Assembly: GCA_019722365.1 (NCBI GenBank)
Contig: JADFUC010000761.1
Coordinates: 62,001 to 126,000 of the forward strand
DNA: 64,000 bases
Reading direction: 5' to 3'
From: Lithospermum erythrorhizon
Lineage: Eukaryota > Streptophyta > Magnoliopsida > Boraginales > Boraginaceae
Each line of letters opens with the position of its first letter. The stretch's first letter is position 1. A program made the translations under genes and the position numbers. Shown in pieces: positions 22,390-35,370 of this stretch. The notes beneath the pieces were generated by a model. That model was not told where the DNA came from, made no database searches, and was given only the letters and a program-made list of their open reading frames with translations.

Positions 22390-25300
22390 AAAGAATCAAG
22401 GATTATAAGAGAACAACGGGCGAGATCATCTCAGATTTACCGCCGCCTCGGCTCGAGACGCACATGCCCCCTGCGAAATGTGAAAGAGGGGCTTTCTATG
22501 TCAAGTTTGTCAATATGAGGATTCGACGGTTTTAGGACGGCGAATCGCAAGTGGTTCTATAGATAACACTGCGGTCAGAAAGTGTTCTTCCTCAAGGCCA
22601 TTCAATAAATTCACATATCCTCAAGCACGCCCCGGTGAATTCGCCATCTTAGTGGGTCATGATCGTTGGTAAATCTCAAGTCACCTACAAGAATCTCAAC
22701 ACCAACGGTCAGGAGGCAATTTATAAAAGCCAAGTGGTTTCGGATCCATTATCGTGACAGCGAATCTGTACTCAGGGCGGATCCCGGAAAGCTGGGCGCC
22801 GAATTGTTTGGGTAACGGAAGAAGGCCTCGATTGGGAACCGCTAACAAGCTCGCAGATATGGTAAGACATGGTTAAACAACAACAAATTAAAAGATTACA
22901 AGAATCTCGAATTTCAAAATACCGACACTTTGGGAAAAAGATTGCGGGCTCCAAGAACATTCAAAAACTCTTAGCATACGATTGTTCACATTCAAGCCCT
23001 AAATCCTATATAAATTCAATTCTATCTCCCTAAATTACTCCATGATTGACACCCAAACATGTCAAATATGGAAGAAAGACTTTAATTAACTTTCGAATTT
23101 AAAACCCCTCACAAATTCACAAAACCCCAAAAGGAAACCGAATGGAACTCCTAATCGTTCGAAATTTAGGGGTTGAATATGAAAGAGCACTCAAGATCAC
23201 CCCTTCCAAAATAACCCCATTACCCACACATACAAACCAATCAAGACATGTTTACACCACCCAAGGATTTGGGTCTTAAAATTAAAAGCCTCAAACCTCA
23301 GATTCATACCGGGAGGCCATTAAAGAAATAAAATGACACCACAAGTGCAATGTGGTTTAAATAAGGCCAAAAAGCGAGAAAACCACCTTGCTAGTGGTGT
23401 AAAATGACCCGAGAGAAGAAAAGCAGTTGATCACGAGAAGCGAAGACGCTGGAGAAACTCAAGGAAATAATATGAACAACAGAAGAAGAGCGAAAGTACA
23501 AAGGGAAGCGAAGAAGAAGATGTACGGTTTTAGTCGATAAAAAGGTAAAGTACAATAATGTCGAAGTACCTTTATAGGACTTAACCCAACGAGTTGGGTC
23601 AATACATCACAAGAAGATGTGTTTTATTCCACACAGGGAATCAACTATTTGACGAATCAGAATTCCCGTGAGGTCGCTTTAAATCAAAAACCGCGGTATT
23701 TGTCAAAATCAAGGCATTCTTCTAGCAATCTTGATATTTATCTTGGAAATCGTTATTCAATGAGCGGTTTTCACCATCAAATGGATCAAAGTTCATTCTT
23801 CACTTCAACCATTCATCAAGGGCAAAGATATATATACCAATATACTACTTCTATTAATGTGCGCTTCCATGATAAGTGCCCCACGATTCTTTGTTATTAA
23901 TAAGATTTTCACAAACAGACGATCCTATTGGAAGAGGGTACCACGACACTCATAAGATTTCGCTTATAAATATCTCACTACCAATACACTATTCTTTAAT
24001 TTGAAATTACTATCTGGTTAAGACATCCTTTATATTCCTCGCACCTCACTAAAATACAAAATACTAACTCGGACGTCGAGATCGCCCAAGTAGCCACACT
24101 TTTAAAGTCCGACGGCAGATTAGGTTTGGGACCTCAGATATCGATGCACCGCATCACTCTCAACACCAATCAAGCAAGAAAAGAAATGACTACAATCTTT
24201 GTCCGCTATAATCATATCACAAGATCAATTTAAAATCGCAGAGTCCAATAGCGATTAATTACAGTTCTTTGGATCATTGTAATCTATTACTATTAGCGGA
24301 TTATAATTATCAATGTGTGTTCGTACACGGGAAAGATTCCAATGTTTCAGAGTTGATCCTAAGGTATTTAAATACTAACCTTGTGCTGCATATTCACTTC
24401 TTTATTTGATCAGAAGTTGAACTTTATCCATTATATGTTTTGGTTGGTGGAAACGTGTAGCCGCCAAGCAGTTCTCGCCAAAGCATTCTGCCTATAGGCG
24501 CCCAGGGCCAACACGTTCTTTACGCAAATTTCAGTCGCTTTAGGCAACCTCTATCCGTTGGGTAGTCATGGCCAATTGTGGCGGATAATATAGAGGGAAA
24601 ATCAGTCCCCTCAGATGTCTGCTTCTAGTAACCGTGAACGACCATCAAACGATCTTGAATGGCCATAGCGAATGGCATGGAGCGGTCGCGAATTACACAG
24701 TGATTGCAACCAACACCTCTTTGAGCTGAGCTGTTATACAAACACACAAATAGTGTTGGGTTTGGGTGTGAGAGCTGATTTGAAAGCTTGTTTTTTTTAT
24801 AATTCTTTGCCTTCTTGTTTTTATGCTCCTGCTAATACTAGGTGATGAAGAGAATACCAAGGTAATATTGTTGGAGAGCTTTTCTCAAGGGAGGGGATGT
24901 TGACTTTGGCTAGATGTCTGCTGGCTTTGCAAATACGTGCCCAATGATGAGTTCGCCACTTGCTTCACTTCATCGAGGAGCAAATATTTAGCGATCATGT
25001 ATCGGGGTCGCGGATCAACTGGCATCGATTCGTCTAGGTGTCAGAGCTTCGAATCTTGAATGTGACTGAACCTTAGAAAGTGGTTGAGCTTGAATCGAGT
25101 CTTGAGTCCATACATAGCCGTTTATAATGACGTTCCAAGGAAACATGTTTCTTCTTGGCATTTCATCGAACAACTTGTGGGCTTTAGCCGTTTATATGAC
25201 ACCATTTCAATAAGTTCTTTTTTCGGAGAATGGAGGTAACATAATCACATGTGCCTTCAGGCAGATCTTCTCATTCACAAAATGCATAATATAATGAAGA

Positions 25301-25560
25301 GTTACTTCCCTGATATGTGTTTGCTCTTCAACTTTGGTGATCAAAGTGGTGAGCTCCGCGGTCAACACACCGCGGGGACCTGGTCAACTCTGGCGAGTCA
25401 ATGGCTAGTCCACCAGCGGTCAACACCTGGTCAACTGTAGCGGATAACCTTTCCCCCGAGTCCCCTTTTCCAGCGAGTTGATTGGCGAAACACTGTAGCA
25501 AGTTGACTTTAAGGCCAACGCATCTATCAACTCATATATGTTTGCCCCCTTGCAGCGGGA
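22390..25560. other. Unassigned repeat-like DNA downstream of the Tat element
   Basis: Probably the 3' noncoding part and LTR of the Tat element plus unrelated sequence. I found no protein domain. A 93-codon frame at 23619-23900 has no recognisable motif. At 25345-25440 short phrases recur (GCGGTCAACAC twice; GGTCAACT and TGGTCAAC variants). I could not pair any LTRs here. Confidence 0.35.
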
Positions 25561-26818
25561 TCCAATATACACACACCCAACAAATAGTTAGAAGAATTTA
25601 AACGACTATTTTATTCTCTGAAAGATAATTTCAGAACTACTACACTTACAACAGAGCAAGAAAATAATATTTCACCCCAAAACAAAGATCGTTGCATACA
25701 GATAACAATTCAACCAAGTACCTTCTTAACATCAATCTCAAGTGAGTGTGTAACAACTTTTATGGAGTACTATATCCTTCATGTGGTAGAAAGACATTCG
25801 ACAACACAGATCTACGCCAACGACGTAAGATCATCGAAATTTTTAAATAATAACCAGATCCTTTATCTTTTAAAAGGGCGACAGAAAGATATTCCGATCC
25901 CCCGCGACGGCCAACGTATTTAAGTTAGGCAATCTCTTTAATGGTAGGTCATCCAAAGCTTTGTTGTGTCCAAAAAGAATCTACAAACAAAGAGCAGACA
26001 TCCCGCACTCCAACACCCAACATTAAGAGATAACGCCATGATAGTGACGAAAACATAATATAAATCGAAACCATATTCACAACGGTGACCATTTTATAAA
26101 GGCATGTAATTGGCCAACTTTACGCTATGACGACATGATGCTATGATTTAAGTGTTCTCATTCTTTGCTAATGGACGGCTGCCATATCGTCATCATCTGG
26201 CACTACATATATCTTCTGTAATACTTATCCACTCAGATGCGATCTTTACGCTCATGAAAACTCTCTGTGCGTAGCTTCTAACAATGATCCATAGCTTGCC
26301 CTAAGAGTATACAGGTTTCTGACCCGAAATATAGGACAACCAGTCCTGGTATGAGTGCTAATATTCATGTCACATCAACTACTCTACTTCTTCAAACCTA
26401 TCTTTGTGAGCAACTTATGCTTTGATACGGAATAAATACAAAATGAACGGATTTAATATCTGAAATTCAGTTTTTTATATTGTAACTATGTTGAAATTTA
26501 TTATGTAGATGCAAAATATAAATTGTTCAATTTCTGGTAATTGGAAAATGTTTGACACGGTTTCTTTACAATGAAATCTGATTTGCCATTAAAGATAGAC
26601 TTGAAATGTTTTGGGGAGTATTGATTTAAATGATACAACACGCAAGGTGTTGTTGTTAGATACACATTTTGATAGGTTTTTCGTTGTGTATAGATGAAAC
26701 TCTGGTGCAGTTGAACATGAACAAAGACACGAGGCTGTTCCTGGACACAATTTTCGGCAAAACTCAGACCCTTATTTCTAATGAAAATCTTGAACCGGTC
26801 TGCATTTTCATTTCAAGA
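25561..26818. other. 3' flank of the RIC gene, no gene recognised
   Basis: Downstream (minus-strand sense) of the RIC stop codon. I see no coding similarity on either strand. The 170-codon plus-strand frame starting at 26669 runs over the antisense of RIC exon 3 and is a shadow. Confidence 0.4.
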
Positions 26819-27701
26819 TCAAGGTCGTGGGATGTCAAGCGTCTCAGCTTTTGTTGCCATCCTAAGACCATATCTGTTTGGGGGAAGAGATGGAATTTCA
26901 TACGATATAGGTGTTCTCTGGGAATCCCAACACTGCGACAAGATAGAAGTCGTAGATCCATCCAATCCTATGTGTGTAACATGCTTTACATCTGTTGGAA
27001 GTCCAATTTCCATTTCCACTTCTGGTTCATCCATTTCATCCTTGTACTCTATTCAATGGGGATAAACATAGATGATGTTGTAAGGTATAAGTGTCCTAGG
27101 AACAGCAGGAAATTAACCATGGAAAGGTTGCCCCCTTCTGATTCTATTATTTTCTTACACAAGATGACCTTTTACAGCTAAGATTGATGACTTTGAGCTT
27201 TTATTGACATGAATTTGAATATAAGATCACATGAACATATTAAAGACAATTTACCAAAGATATGAGAGATGCTCTTGAAGTTCTTCAACAGCCTCTCGAA
27301 TTTCGGGAGGGACATAATGCTTAATGGATTCTTCAAGTTTTCCTTCGAGTAGCACTCTTCGTAGTCATCCTCGTAGTCTACTACTTCATCCTTCTCTTCT
27401 TGTGGCTTCCCTTTACATAAAAAAACAGAAAATTTTGAGCATTTATCATTAACATTTGAATTGTATTAATAATATCAGTTAATGTTTTGTTGTGTTTTAT
27501 GTTAGGTACAGAGAGTAAGAGACTTGTGGGGGTTGACTCTTTCGATCTTCTATACTGCATTGTGCCAACGCCTATGCTGGATTCAGAAACAAATCCCATA
27601 TTCGATCTTCTGTACTGCAGTGTGCCAACGCCAATGCTGGATTCAGAAACACATCCCATAGTGAAGGGAAGAAACACAAATCTTTCCATACGGTCTCTCA
27701 T
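26819..27701 (-). CDS. RIC4: RIC4-like ROP-interactive CRIB protein, three exons
   Basis: Plant ROP GTPase effector of the RIC family; RIC proteins bind active ROP through a CRIB motif at the plasma membrane and act in polar growth and cytoskeleton control. Exons (minus): 27701-27510, 27405-27255, 27048-26819, giving 573 nt and 190 residues. Introns are GT-AG with phases 0 and 1; the first acceptor was chosen to keep phase. The start Met opens MRDRMERFVFLPFTMGC, the N-terminus I associate with RIC2/RIC4. Residues 98-114 (PKFERLLKNFKSISHIF) form the conserved middle basic segment, after an acidic stretch. The CRIB core lies at 129-142 (IGLPTDVKHVTHIG) with both His and the final Gly. Residues 15-34 and 35-54 are a tandem duplicate. 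No stop or frameshift interrupts the model. RIC2 versus RIC4 cannot be settled by eye. Confidence 0.9.
27540..27659 (-). repeat. 60-bp in-frame tandem duplication in RIC exon 1
   Basis: Two adjacent 60-bp units (27659-27600 and 27599-27540) differ at about five positions and encode 20 residues each, 17 of them identical. Both keep the core VSESSIGVGT. Confidence 0.95.
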
Positions 27702-28447
27702 TTTCTCTACTACTTGTTACTTGTTGTAGTGCACTCTTTAAATGCACTAGCTATCACATTAGTATTATAGGAGTGGAGGAAGAGATACAAAAAGATAAAA
27801 TTTTCAAGATCTTCTGCATTATGGGATTGAAAAATGTTGCTTGCTTTCTTATTAAGGTTAAATGATGGTATGTATTAGGTGTCAATATGCACTTTCTTTG
27901 TGTATCAATTACATGACAACTATATCAAGCACTTGGACTATATAAATTCAGAATTTGGTGGAGGTGTTAGTCCTTCATGCCTTCATTTTTTAACTTAGCT
28001 CTCTTAAAGAATAAGCAATCATAGTCTTTGGCTTCATCACATTTTTCTTATACTCCAAGTATACTTATGGCTTGAGTATTTTCTCTTTTACATGTGTAAT
28101 TTATGAGGCACCTATGTCTGGTGTTTCATATTGGACATTAGATATGTTATCCTCGTACGTATTGTCATTGATAACCGAACAAGATAATTCTCCTTGTGTT
28201 ACAATGGTGGCCATTATACAAATCAATACAATAAGTACAATATATTGACATTACAGATTCCATATTCTATCAATAAGAAAAGCCTACCGTAGCCAGAAAC
28301 AGAAAACTATTGGAGAACTAGTCTGGTAAGGAAAAATTATAGAGAAAGAAAGGCCAGTGACATCCACTATTAATTTAATAATATTTAATAATATAGACAT
28401 CTATTTGAGTAGGACTAAAAAGCACACTGAAACAGTGTTTCGAAGAT
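27702..28447. other. 5' flank of the RIC gene
   Basis: Upstream of the RIC start codon. A TATA-like CTATAATAC (minus strand) lies about 60-70 bases upstream of the ATG, but its position is not diagnostic. A direct ACTTGTTACTTGTTG string sits immediately upstream. No other gene is seen. Confidence 0.35.
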
Positions 28448-28530
28448 ATGAAATGATCATTTTGCCCTTAATGAAATTCCATAAACACTATATTTACAAA
28501 TAGGAGGGATTAAAATAATAATTTCACCCT
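28448..28530 (+). repeat. Dispersed repeat, partner at 55098-55182
   Basis: Aligns along about 85 bases with 55098-55182: both start ATGAAATGAT, contain a CCC(T/C)TAA segment, then AAACACTATA, and end with a T-rich TTTCA(C/T) block. Possibly a MITE or LTR fragment; no inverted termini were found. Confidence 0.6.
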
Positions 28531-29479
28531 TATTGGTGACATTGTTTGGAGTGTGTTTATAACACCAGAGCATTTATTTTTAGTCCGTTTATTTTGAGGA
28601 GAATAAGAGGAAATCAAGGGGTAATTTATTTATTATTTTTATTTGGGAACACAATTAATTAATTGTCGTAGGAGACTTGATTACCTAGATTCTTTTTAAT
28701 AAAACTTTATTTGAAATTAATTATTTTTGGGTTTCGTGTCATGGCTTTAATATAAATTATTTTTATTATTGCTTAAAAATATAAAGCCCGATATTAAATT
28801 GGATTCATTTTTAAATTATTTTCATAATATTAATTTATTATAATTTTCAAAATATATATAAAAGAAATAATTAATGATTAAAGTTGTTTACCGAAAGTAA
28901 AAAAGTCTATTAATTTAAAATGGATGGAGTCTCAATCACCCCTCCCCCTCCCAAGGGGGAGAATGGAGGAGCATAACATTTATTAAATATTTTGATACAT
29001 TCACCATGTTCTTTCGCTTTAAAAAATTATTGTATCCACGAATAACGATTTAATTATTAACTACGATTTATCTGATTACGTCTTTTTTAAGTTAATTTTA
29101 AATATTTTCCATGACACCCTGATTCAAAACTAGCATAAGAGTAACTATATAAGTCAATTTTTTATATTCATTTTATGAAATCTTGCCCGGATAAGTAGAC
29201 TCTTCATAATTATAAATTTATCTCATTTCTTGTTTTTAATTTTAGTGTGTGTACAGTACAAGTGCAATATTATTATTAACAAGCTAAGCGGAGTTATATC
29301 ATTGTCTGCATATATTGTAGTAAGTTATAAAATTTCAATATTCGTTAGTGAAGGAGAAAAACAAGACGGACACTTGTTACAAGACTTTGATTTTTTCACA
29401 ACACTTTCTAATTTCTATGCAAAATGAAATTTATAACAATAATAAACTTCATATTGGAGTCATTTAAAATACATTGATT
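28531..29479. other. AT-rich DNA without recognised genes
   Basis: Long AT-rich stretch. A phrase at about 29360, AACAAGACGGACACTTGTTA, recurs as AACAAGATGGACACTTGTTC at about 29605, so a fragment of this region is duplicated across the tandem repeat at 29480. Confidence 0.4.
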
Positions 29480-29564
29480 TTGAGTGATTTAGATTTTAAA
29501 TCTACCGTAATACTGAACTTATTTGAGTGATTTAGATTTTAAATCTACCGTAATACTGAACTTA
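29480..29564 (+). repeat. 43-bp tandem duplication
   Basis: TGAGTGATTTAGATTTTAAA occurs at 29481 and again at 29524, followed both times by TCTACCGTAATACTGAACTT. The copies are essentially identical, so the duplication is recent. Confidence 0.95.
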
Positions 29565-29749
29565 GTTTAAGAAACCATATACCAACTACAAAGTGAAAGA
29601 GAAAACAAGATGGACACTTGTTCCAAGACTGTTAAATGTACATTGGTAAGTAGGAACACATGATTCTTGAAGAATTGCAGCATTTTTCCATGTAGACTCT
29701 TATGGCGCAAACAAAATTCTTATTATTTATTTTAGGGGTACAAAATAAA

Positions 29750-31515
29750 ATCAATTGTAGGAAAAATTCCTCGGTGTGCGAGGGTTTATCAAATCGAAGA
29801 GGATCGTATCCCGGCTAACAAATCCACTAAGCATTCGCGATAATTTGTGAGATGTCTGGTTTGCTTGACTTGAGTTTTATTTTGATAGGAGCTTGGTATG
29901 AGCTCTTGAATTGAGCTTGACATGAGCTTGATTTGTCTTCATTTGAGTTGAATTTGGGATAAAAGCTCTATGAGCTGGATATGTGTCCTAGTCTTGATGG
30001 ACTTGAGGCAGTGCGAATTTGGATATGGATTCGAGCCGGGGAGCACTTGCTGGTATTCCGTGTTGGTTGTATGGACTTGATCTTGGGTCTTGTACTTAAT
30101 CTCGATTACATGTCGGTGAATGGACTTCTTGAGATGCTTGTATTGTGGGGCTTCGCTTTTGTGGTGGAGCAAGGGATATAAGTGAGGCTTGGTAACTGAT
30201 ATCTTCTTTTGTCTTTAGTGGGACTTGATTTGGGATATAACTCCGGCTTGTAAGTTATATGGAGTGATAGCAAGCCAAAGTTGTTGAAGCGATGTCTGAC
30301 TTGCTAACTTTGTCTTCTGTGACCTTAGCGACTTATTCTTTGTAGGGTGGGGCTTTAGTGAGATTTGGCCTCACTTGGAATTTGATCTAAGTTTTGAAGC
30401 AATGTACGCTTCTACCTTGATTTGACATGAATTTGATTTAAGCTGTGAAGCAATGTACGCTTCTAGCTTAACTCTGACGACGCCGCGGCTTATTGATGTA
30501 GTGATGATGATCGGTGAAGGTGAATTGTCCACAGCGCTGTTGGTAATCTTGATATTTCCGGACAAGACCTTAGCGGCGTATTTTTACGCACACGAAAGAT
30601 GGATTATAGGGGCCCGAATGTTTTAGTGTATTCTAATATGCGGAACTTGATGAATCAAACACGAGATTTTAGGGTATTAATGCAAGATTCATGAATAATG
30701 GGGGCTATTTAGCTTATACGAATATTCGTAGCGTTCTTGAGAAATACATATCAAATTAAATCGGATTTTTCTTCCCAACGAAGAATTATTGCGTTTGTGT
30801 TGTAATCTTGATTTAGGTGCCTATTTTGGCTGCCTGGATGTGTTTTCCAACCATCAAAGTGGTGTTTACACGAGGTGGTGCAAGATTTAGCAAGAGAATT
30901 TCGGAGGTGGAGTCGCTTTGTATTTTCTCAGATGTTTTTTAGGTATGAATGTGATGGAATTTTCGAAAATATTGGAGGGAAGGTATTTATAGGCTTTTGG
31001 GCCTCGAATACTCGCTCATGATTGGTTGGTTTAATTTCAGATGGATCGATGTATACTTAAATTTTGAGGCACGATCTCAGCCAGTCAAAAATTTGAGAAT
31101 TACTTGGTTTCCAAATAATTACAATAGGCGCCTCTTTTTATAAAAGAAAGTTTTAGATTATTTTCTGAATCAAACTACATTTCATATTGACCCCGGACCT
31201 TTGGAGTCTTTATTTTGATCATGCTTAGTCTTCGTTAAACCCTAAAAAAGCTTCGGGAACCTCGATTTGAGGCCACACAGGGCCGATTTTAATGTGATAA
31301 AATTAGGGATTTTTAGCCTTGAACCCTATTTAATGAACTATTAATTTATGCTATTTTCCCGGAAACCCTTGTTCTTACGAGACTTCACATTAAATTTAGG
31401 GCTCGATCGAGAACCCTAGCTACGTGTCATTTTTTAGTGGGTCGATTTTAATTAATTTGATTAAGTCATCTTAATCATTTTAATTATATTTTAATACATT
31501 TCACCTATCTACATA
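29750..31515 (+). repeat. LTR-like repeat sharing its tail with 45155-45410
   Basis: No gene is seen. The last 250 bases (31262-31510) align with 45155-45410: shared phrases include CGATTTGAGGCC, TTTTAATGTGATAAAATTAG and CGATTTTAATTAATTTGAT. The upstream GAGCTTGA/TTTGA-rich part has the look of LTR or leader sequence. A short tandem duplication with GAAGCAATGTACGCTTCTA occurs twice at 30396-30455. Boundaries are uncertain. Confidence 0.55.
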
Positions 31516-32589
31516 TTTCCCCTCGAGCAGAATTTTATCACGTAATGAGTGTCGGGTTGACCAGATAGTGTTTATTTTCCAATATGAATGTAGTACATGA
31601 TATTTTAAGGATTTTTACTTCAACCCAGTCTTTGCTCCGCCCGACATCCGATCTTTTGACTTATCAGATGTGTGTTGGATCATTGATGAGAATTTATTAC
31701 TCATCTTGATCAGTTATCAACACTCCAACTGCGGGAGGTCCGAATAATGGTTAGCGTTCGGTTTCTTTGCGGATGCGTTAAAGCTAGCTGCGGTCCCGAG
31801 GTATAAATCCGTATCATTTGATGATTTTAAAAGATGAATTACCTGTTTTGCAAATTACGTTGTGATGCCTTTGATCACGATCCCTGGTGAATTCCTGACT
31901 TAGAGGCAGGTTTGACTAATTTTCGGGATTTGTTGTGACATACTTTTCATGTCACGGCCCCTAACTAAGTCTCTGGTCTAAATTTTGACTTAATGAAGAC
32001 TTAGTTATGTGGGATTTAATATCAACTCGTGTTGGAATTCCATTTAATTCCCAATTTATTAGAGAATTAAATTATCCGGGTTTGATGTTAACATGATGTA
32101 TTACATGTTAAGACCCATTCAATCTCCTGATCCATAGAGAATTTAATAAAAGTTGATTTATTTTGGGGTTTAGTATTGACATGAATTTATTACATGTCAA
32201 GACCCTATTTAATTCTCAATTTATTAGAGAATTAAATTATCCGAGTTTCATGTTCACATATGTTAAAACCGATTTAACTCTCAATTCATTAGAGAATTAA
32301 ATTATTTTAGAGGTGTAATACTCTAATTTTATCTATATTTATCCAAATTCATATGGATATGATGGGTAAATATCTTGACATGAATTTAGTGCGTGAGATG
32401 CTTTTAAGATGATTATCCTTAATCGTATGAATTTTCGAAATTAATCATCTTAATTTTAATCCCATTTTTGGACCAATTTTTGGGTCTATGAAATATTTGG
32501 AATGTAGTTTTCCATGTGAAAACCTAAATCACATCCAGCTCTTATGTAGAAATTTTCGAACAAAAGCTTTTAGTAAGAATTTGATTCTA
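31516..32589. other. LTR-like DNA without genes
   Basis: No coding similarity. At 31936-31958 TGTGACATACTTTTCATGTC forms an inverted repeat followed by ACGGCCCC, a possible LTR edge. The hairpin minisatellite at 32035-32320 lies inside this stretch. Confidence 0.35.
32035..32320. repeat. Tandem repeat of hairpin-forming units
   Basis: Three to four units of about 65-90 bp. The best unit (32207-32237) has perfect 11-bp arms, ATTTAATTCTC and GAGAATTAAAT, around a 9-base loop. Near-copies lie at 32042-32072 and 32272-32302. Between hairpins runs a shared TGTTAACATGATGTATTACA-like segment. The unit starting near 32115 has a decayed stem. Confidence 0.85.
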
Positions 32590-35300
32590 TAATGACCATA
32601 GAATTCGACCGCTTACGATGTGAAATCATTATAATCCGAAACACGAGTCACCAAACCGATGGACGACTTCGATTTAAAACCACTAGTTTCGTCAAAAATT
32701 TGACTTTTCATTAAGATTCTCAAAATAATAACCATTTTTAACATTTACAAATCCATCGGGTGATATCAACCAACCAACACCATATATACAACGTATCCCA
32801 AAAAACCCATTGTCTTGAAGCCGAGAGCTACAAAAGTGGTAAATCTTGTACTCGAATACAAAGTGACAATGCCGACAAGGCTAAAGTTTGAAAATAAAGT
32901 ACAACAATCAAAACGGTTAATGACGCATCAAAATCGGTATGAGGATCCTACACTTGCCCGATGCTACTTTAGCCACTCGGAACAAAAACTCTCAAAATAA
33001 CCTCTTGGCTGTGCCAGCTGTCGACTGGCACAAATGGCTTGCCGCCCATGCTTGAAAAGGGTGTAAGCCGAAGCTTAGTGAACAACACGGGGGGTAGACT
33101 TACCATACGAGAATAGAGCCAGACAATATTATAATAGCCAACATGAATAAATTACGTATATATATATCCGGGCCCACCCTAATAAAGTCATACAATAATA
33201 TTCCAAAGAAGATTACCGAGGCGTAACATGTCAAGATATAATAGAAGGTCTCGATAAGGCACCTGAAACACCCGAATAAAAATCATAGAGACTAAAACAC
33301 GACTATAACTCTAGTCATCACCTTCTATCTCTCATATCTCCCACAAATATACCAACCTCTAATCTTGGCATATACTTTCAATCCGTCTCTACCTGAGAAT
33401 GGATCAACATTAATAAACACCGCTCTTTATACCCGAGAAGTATAAGGCCCGAACCCATGTGACTATACCGTAGTATAGGGTCCTCCCGACAAATGCACCA
33501 CGGTAAAGTGATCTTAAAGACTCATACCCGCTCTTATACCGTAGTATAAGGTCAAACCCCATGTGACTATACCGTAGTATAGGGCCACACCCGACAATCT
33601 GTGCTTGTGAAAGTGATCAAAAGTCATACCGCTCTTATCTTAGTAGTATAAAGGCGATAAGCGTCGCATATCACGCAAGGGAAGGAGAGTCACGTAACCT
33701 CTATTAATCATCTGACATAGGGTCAAATCCTAATACTCAAGAGTCACCTCAAGTCATACATAACTACAACCATCGCTCTGATAACCAACTATACACTTAG
33801 AGCAATATCCAAACGCGTAAAACATCTGTGTCGTAAGTCCAAACCTGATCGCCCGACAAGGCCCACGAAGCTCACATAAGTGCCGACAAGGCCACGGGGA
33901 ATACAGTGCCGACAGGCCACATGAATAAAGCAGGTGGAGCAAGGCCACGCAAATCGAAATATAAGTTGGGGAGTTGGTATTCTTTCCCTGGTAATCTTCA
34001 CGCCCGCAGGGAATATAATCACATAATCGTATGTGGCTCGCTGGAATGAATCACACATAATCGCCCGCGCCGATTACATGTATATCATTCTCACGTAATC
34101 ATAACACAATGACATGTACATCATTCTCCATAATCGGTACCACCGATAACATGTTCCTGTGATTTAAAGTAAGTGCGTAAATGCGCCCGTGAGATAAGTA
34201 CTACGCCTCTGTAGCTACAAAAATCTTCGCGAACACAATCACGATGCTTGCCCTTACCACGATCAACGCCTAACAAAAACACCCGAGAGAGTATAATCAA
34301 ACCTACTGATCCTGGATTTTAGAACACTTATTTACCCGACTCTTAGTGGAACTATTTACAACGGTCTAAAATGACGGATAAAACAACAGTCCAATAATCC
34401 CGTCGACCTGACCCAATCGATCTCAGCTAGGAATTCCACCTTATTATATTAACATTTCAAATCAACTTATAAGTCATTCTAATTAACCCACAAGTCCATA
34501 ATTAATAACATCTTTCAAAGAAATATAGATTATAAGCTACGACTTGAAAATAACACTTTCAACCTACTTTGCGCTTTTAATCAATTTTAAATCACCATTT
34601 AACATCACAACAACTACAATAAGGTCCCAATTAAACTCCTACACACATTTAAGTCTTATAAAATATCATCCCAAAAAGTCAACTTGAAACCTAGAAAAGT
34701 CAACCCGACCATAACATCTCGAAGCGACCTACAAGTCCAATTCATCATTTATATACATCGTAGAACACAACAAACTAAGATCTATCATAAAAATTGAATT
34801 ATGTAAAAAAGTCAATCAAAAGTCAACCCTCAAAAATCAACCAAAGCGTATTTTCTTACCTCAATCGTAGGGCAAGGCGTTGAAACTTAATAAACAACTT
34901 CGAGGATCTTTATATGCAACAAAAGTAGAAATGGAAGAAAAATTTCTTGGGTTTTGCTGAGGGGAAAGGTCTCGGCCAAAGCTCTAAAAATGGAGGGATG
35001 ATTTGTGATATTTTGTTAAGAATAGTGTATGATAAGGATGTTTTAACACTAGCCTCGAAAAATCCGCCGCGAGGAGTTTGTGCCGTTTGGCCAGATCCGA
35101 GTTATAGAGCGGCTTAACGATCTAACCCCAACTTTCAATTTTATTGACTATTACTCCTAAATTATAAGTAATAATTAGTCTCAAATAATTTCTGGTAATA
35201 TTATTATCGAAACTATTTATCTTATCACGGGTCACTTGTGAGCCTAAATTTAAATTTTTTTTTTTACTTAGGTTATTCTGAGTTAAGTTTTATTTCGATG
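32590..35300 (-). repeat. Solo LTR-like copy, minus strand
   Basis: Reverse-complement relative of 52150-54866. Shared landmarks include GTCACCAAACCGATGGACGA near 32655, a GAAATATAAGTTGGGGAGTT block near 33957 (complement of the one at 53598-53622), several GTCAAC motifs at 34680-34850, and a TTTCGATAATAATATTA-like block near 35200. Its own partner LTR or internal pol was not found, so it is most simply a solo LTR of a long-LTR gypsy family. Edges are approximate. Confidence 0.65.
33463..33582. repeat. Hairpin cluster inside the LTR
   Basis: Perfect inverted repeats occur at 33463-33478 and 33567-33582 (CTATACCGTAGTATAG) and at 33533-33550 (CTTATACCGTAGTATAAG). The loop CGTA is constant while stem bases differ in a matched way. 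Confidence 0.9.
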
Positions 35301-35370
35301 CTATGACTCTAGAACCTTCTTATACAACAATACAATGCTAGTGGGCTTTTAGGGTAATTGGCCCATGAGG

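Noticed and set aside
23619..23900. 93-codon plus-strand frame as a small gene
   Set aside because: No recognisable domain, no promoter or splice context, and it lies within unassigned repeat DNA. It was left as part of the unassigned region.
26669..27181. 170-codon plus-strand open frame, plus a second plus-strand frame at 26781-27065
   Set aside because: They lie antisense to RIC exon 3 and show no domain. The minus strand has a spliced, motif-bearing model that explains the openness.
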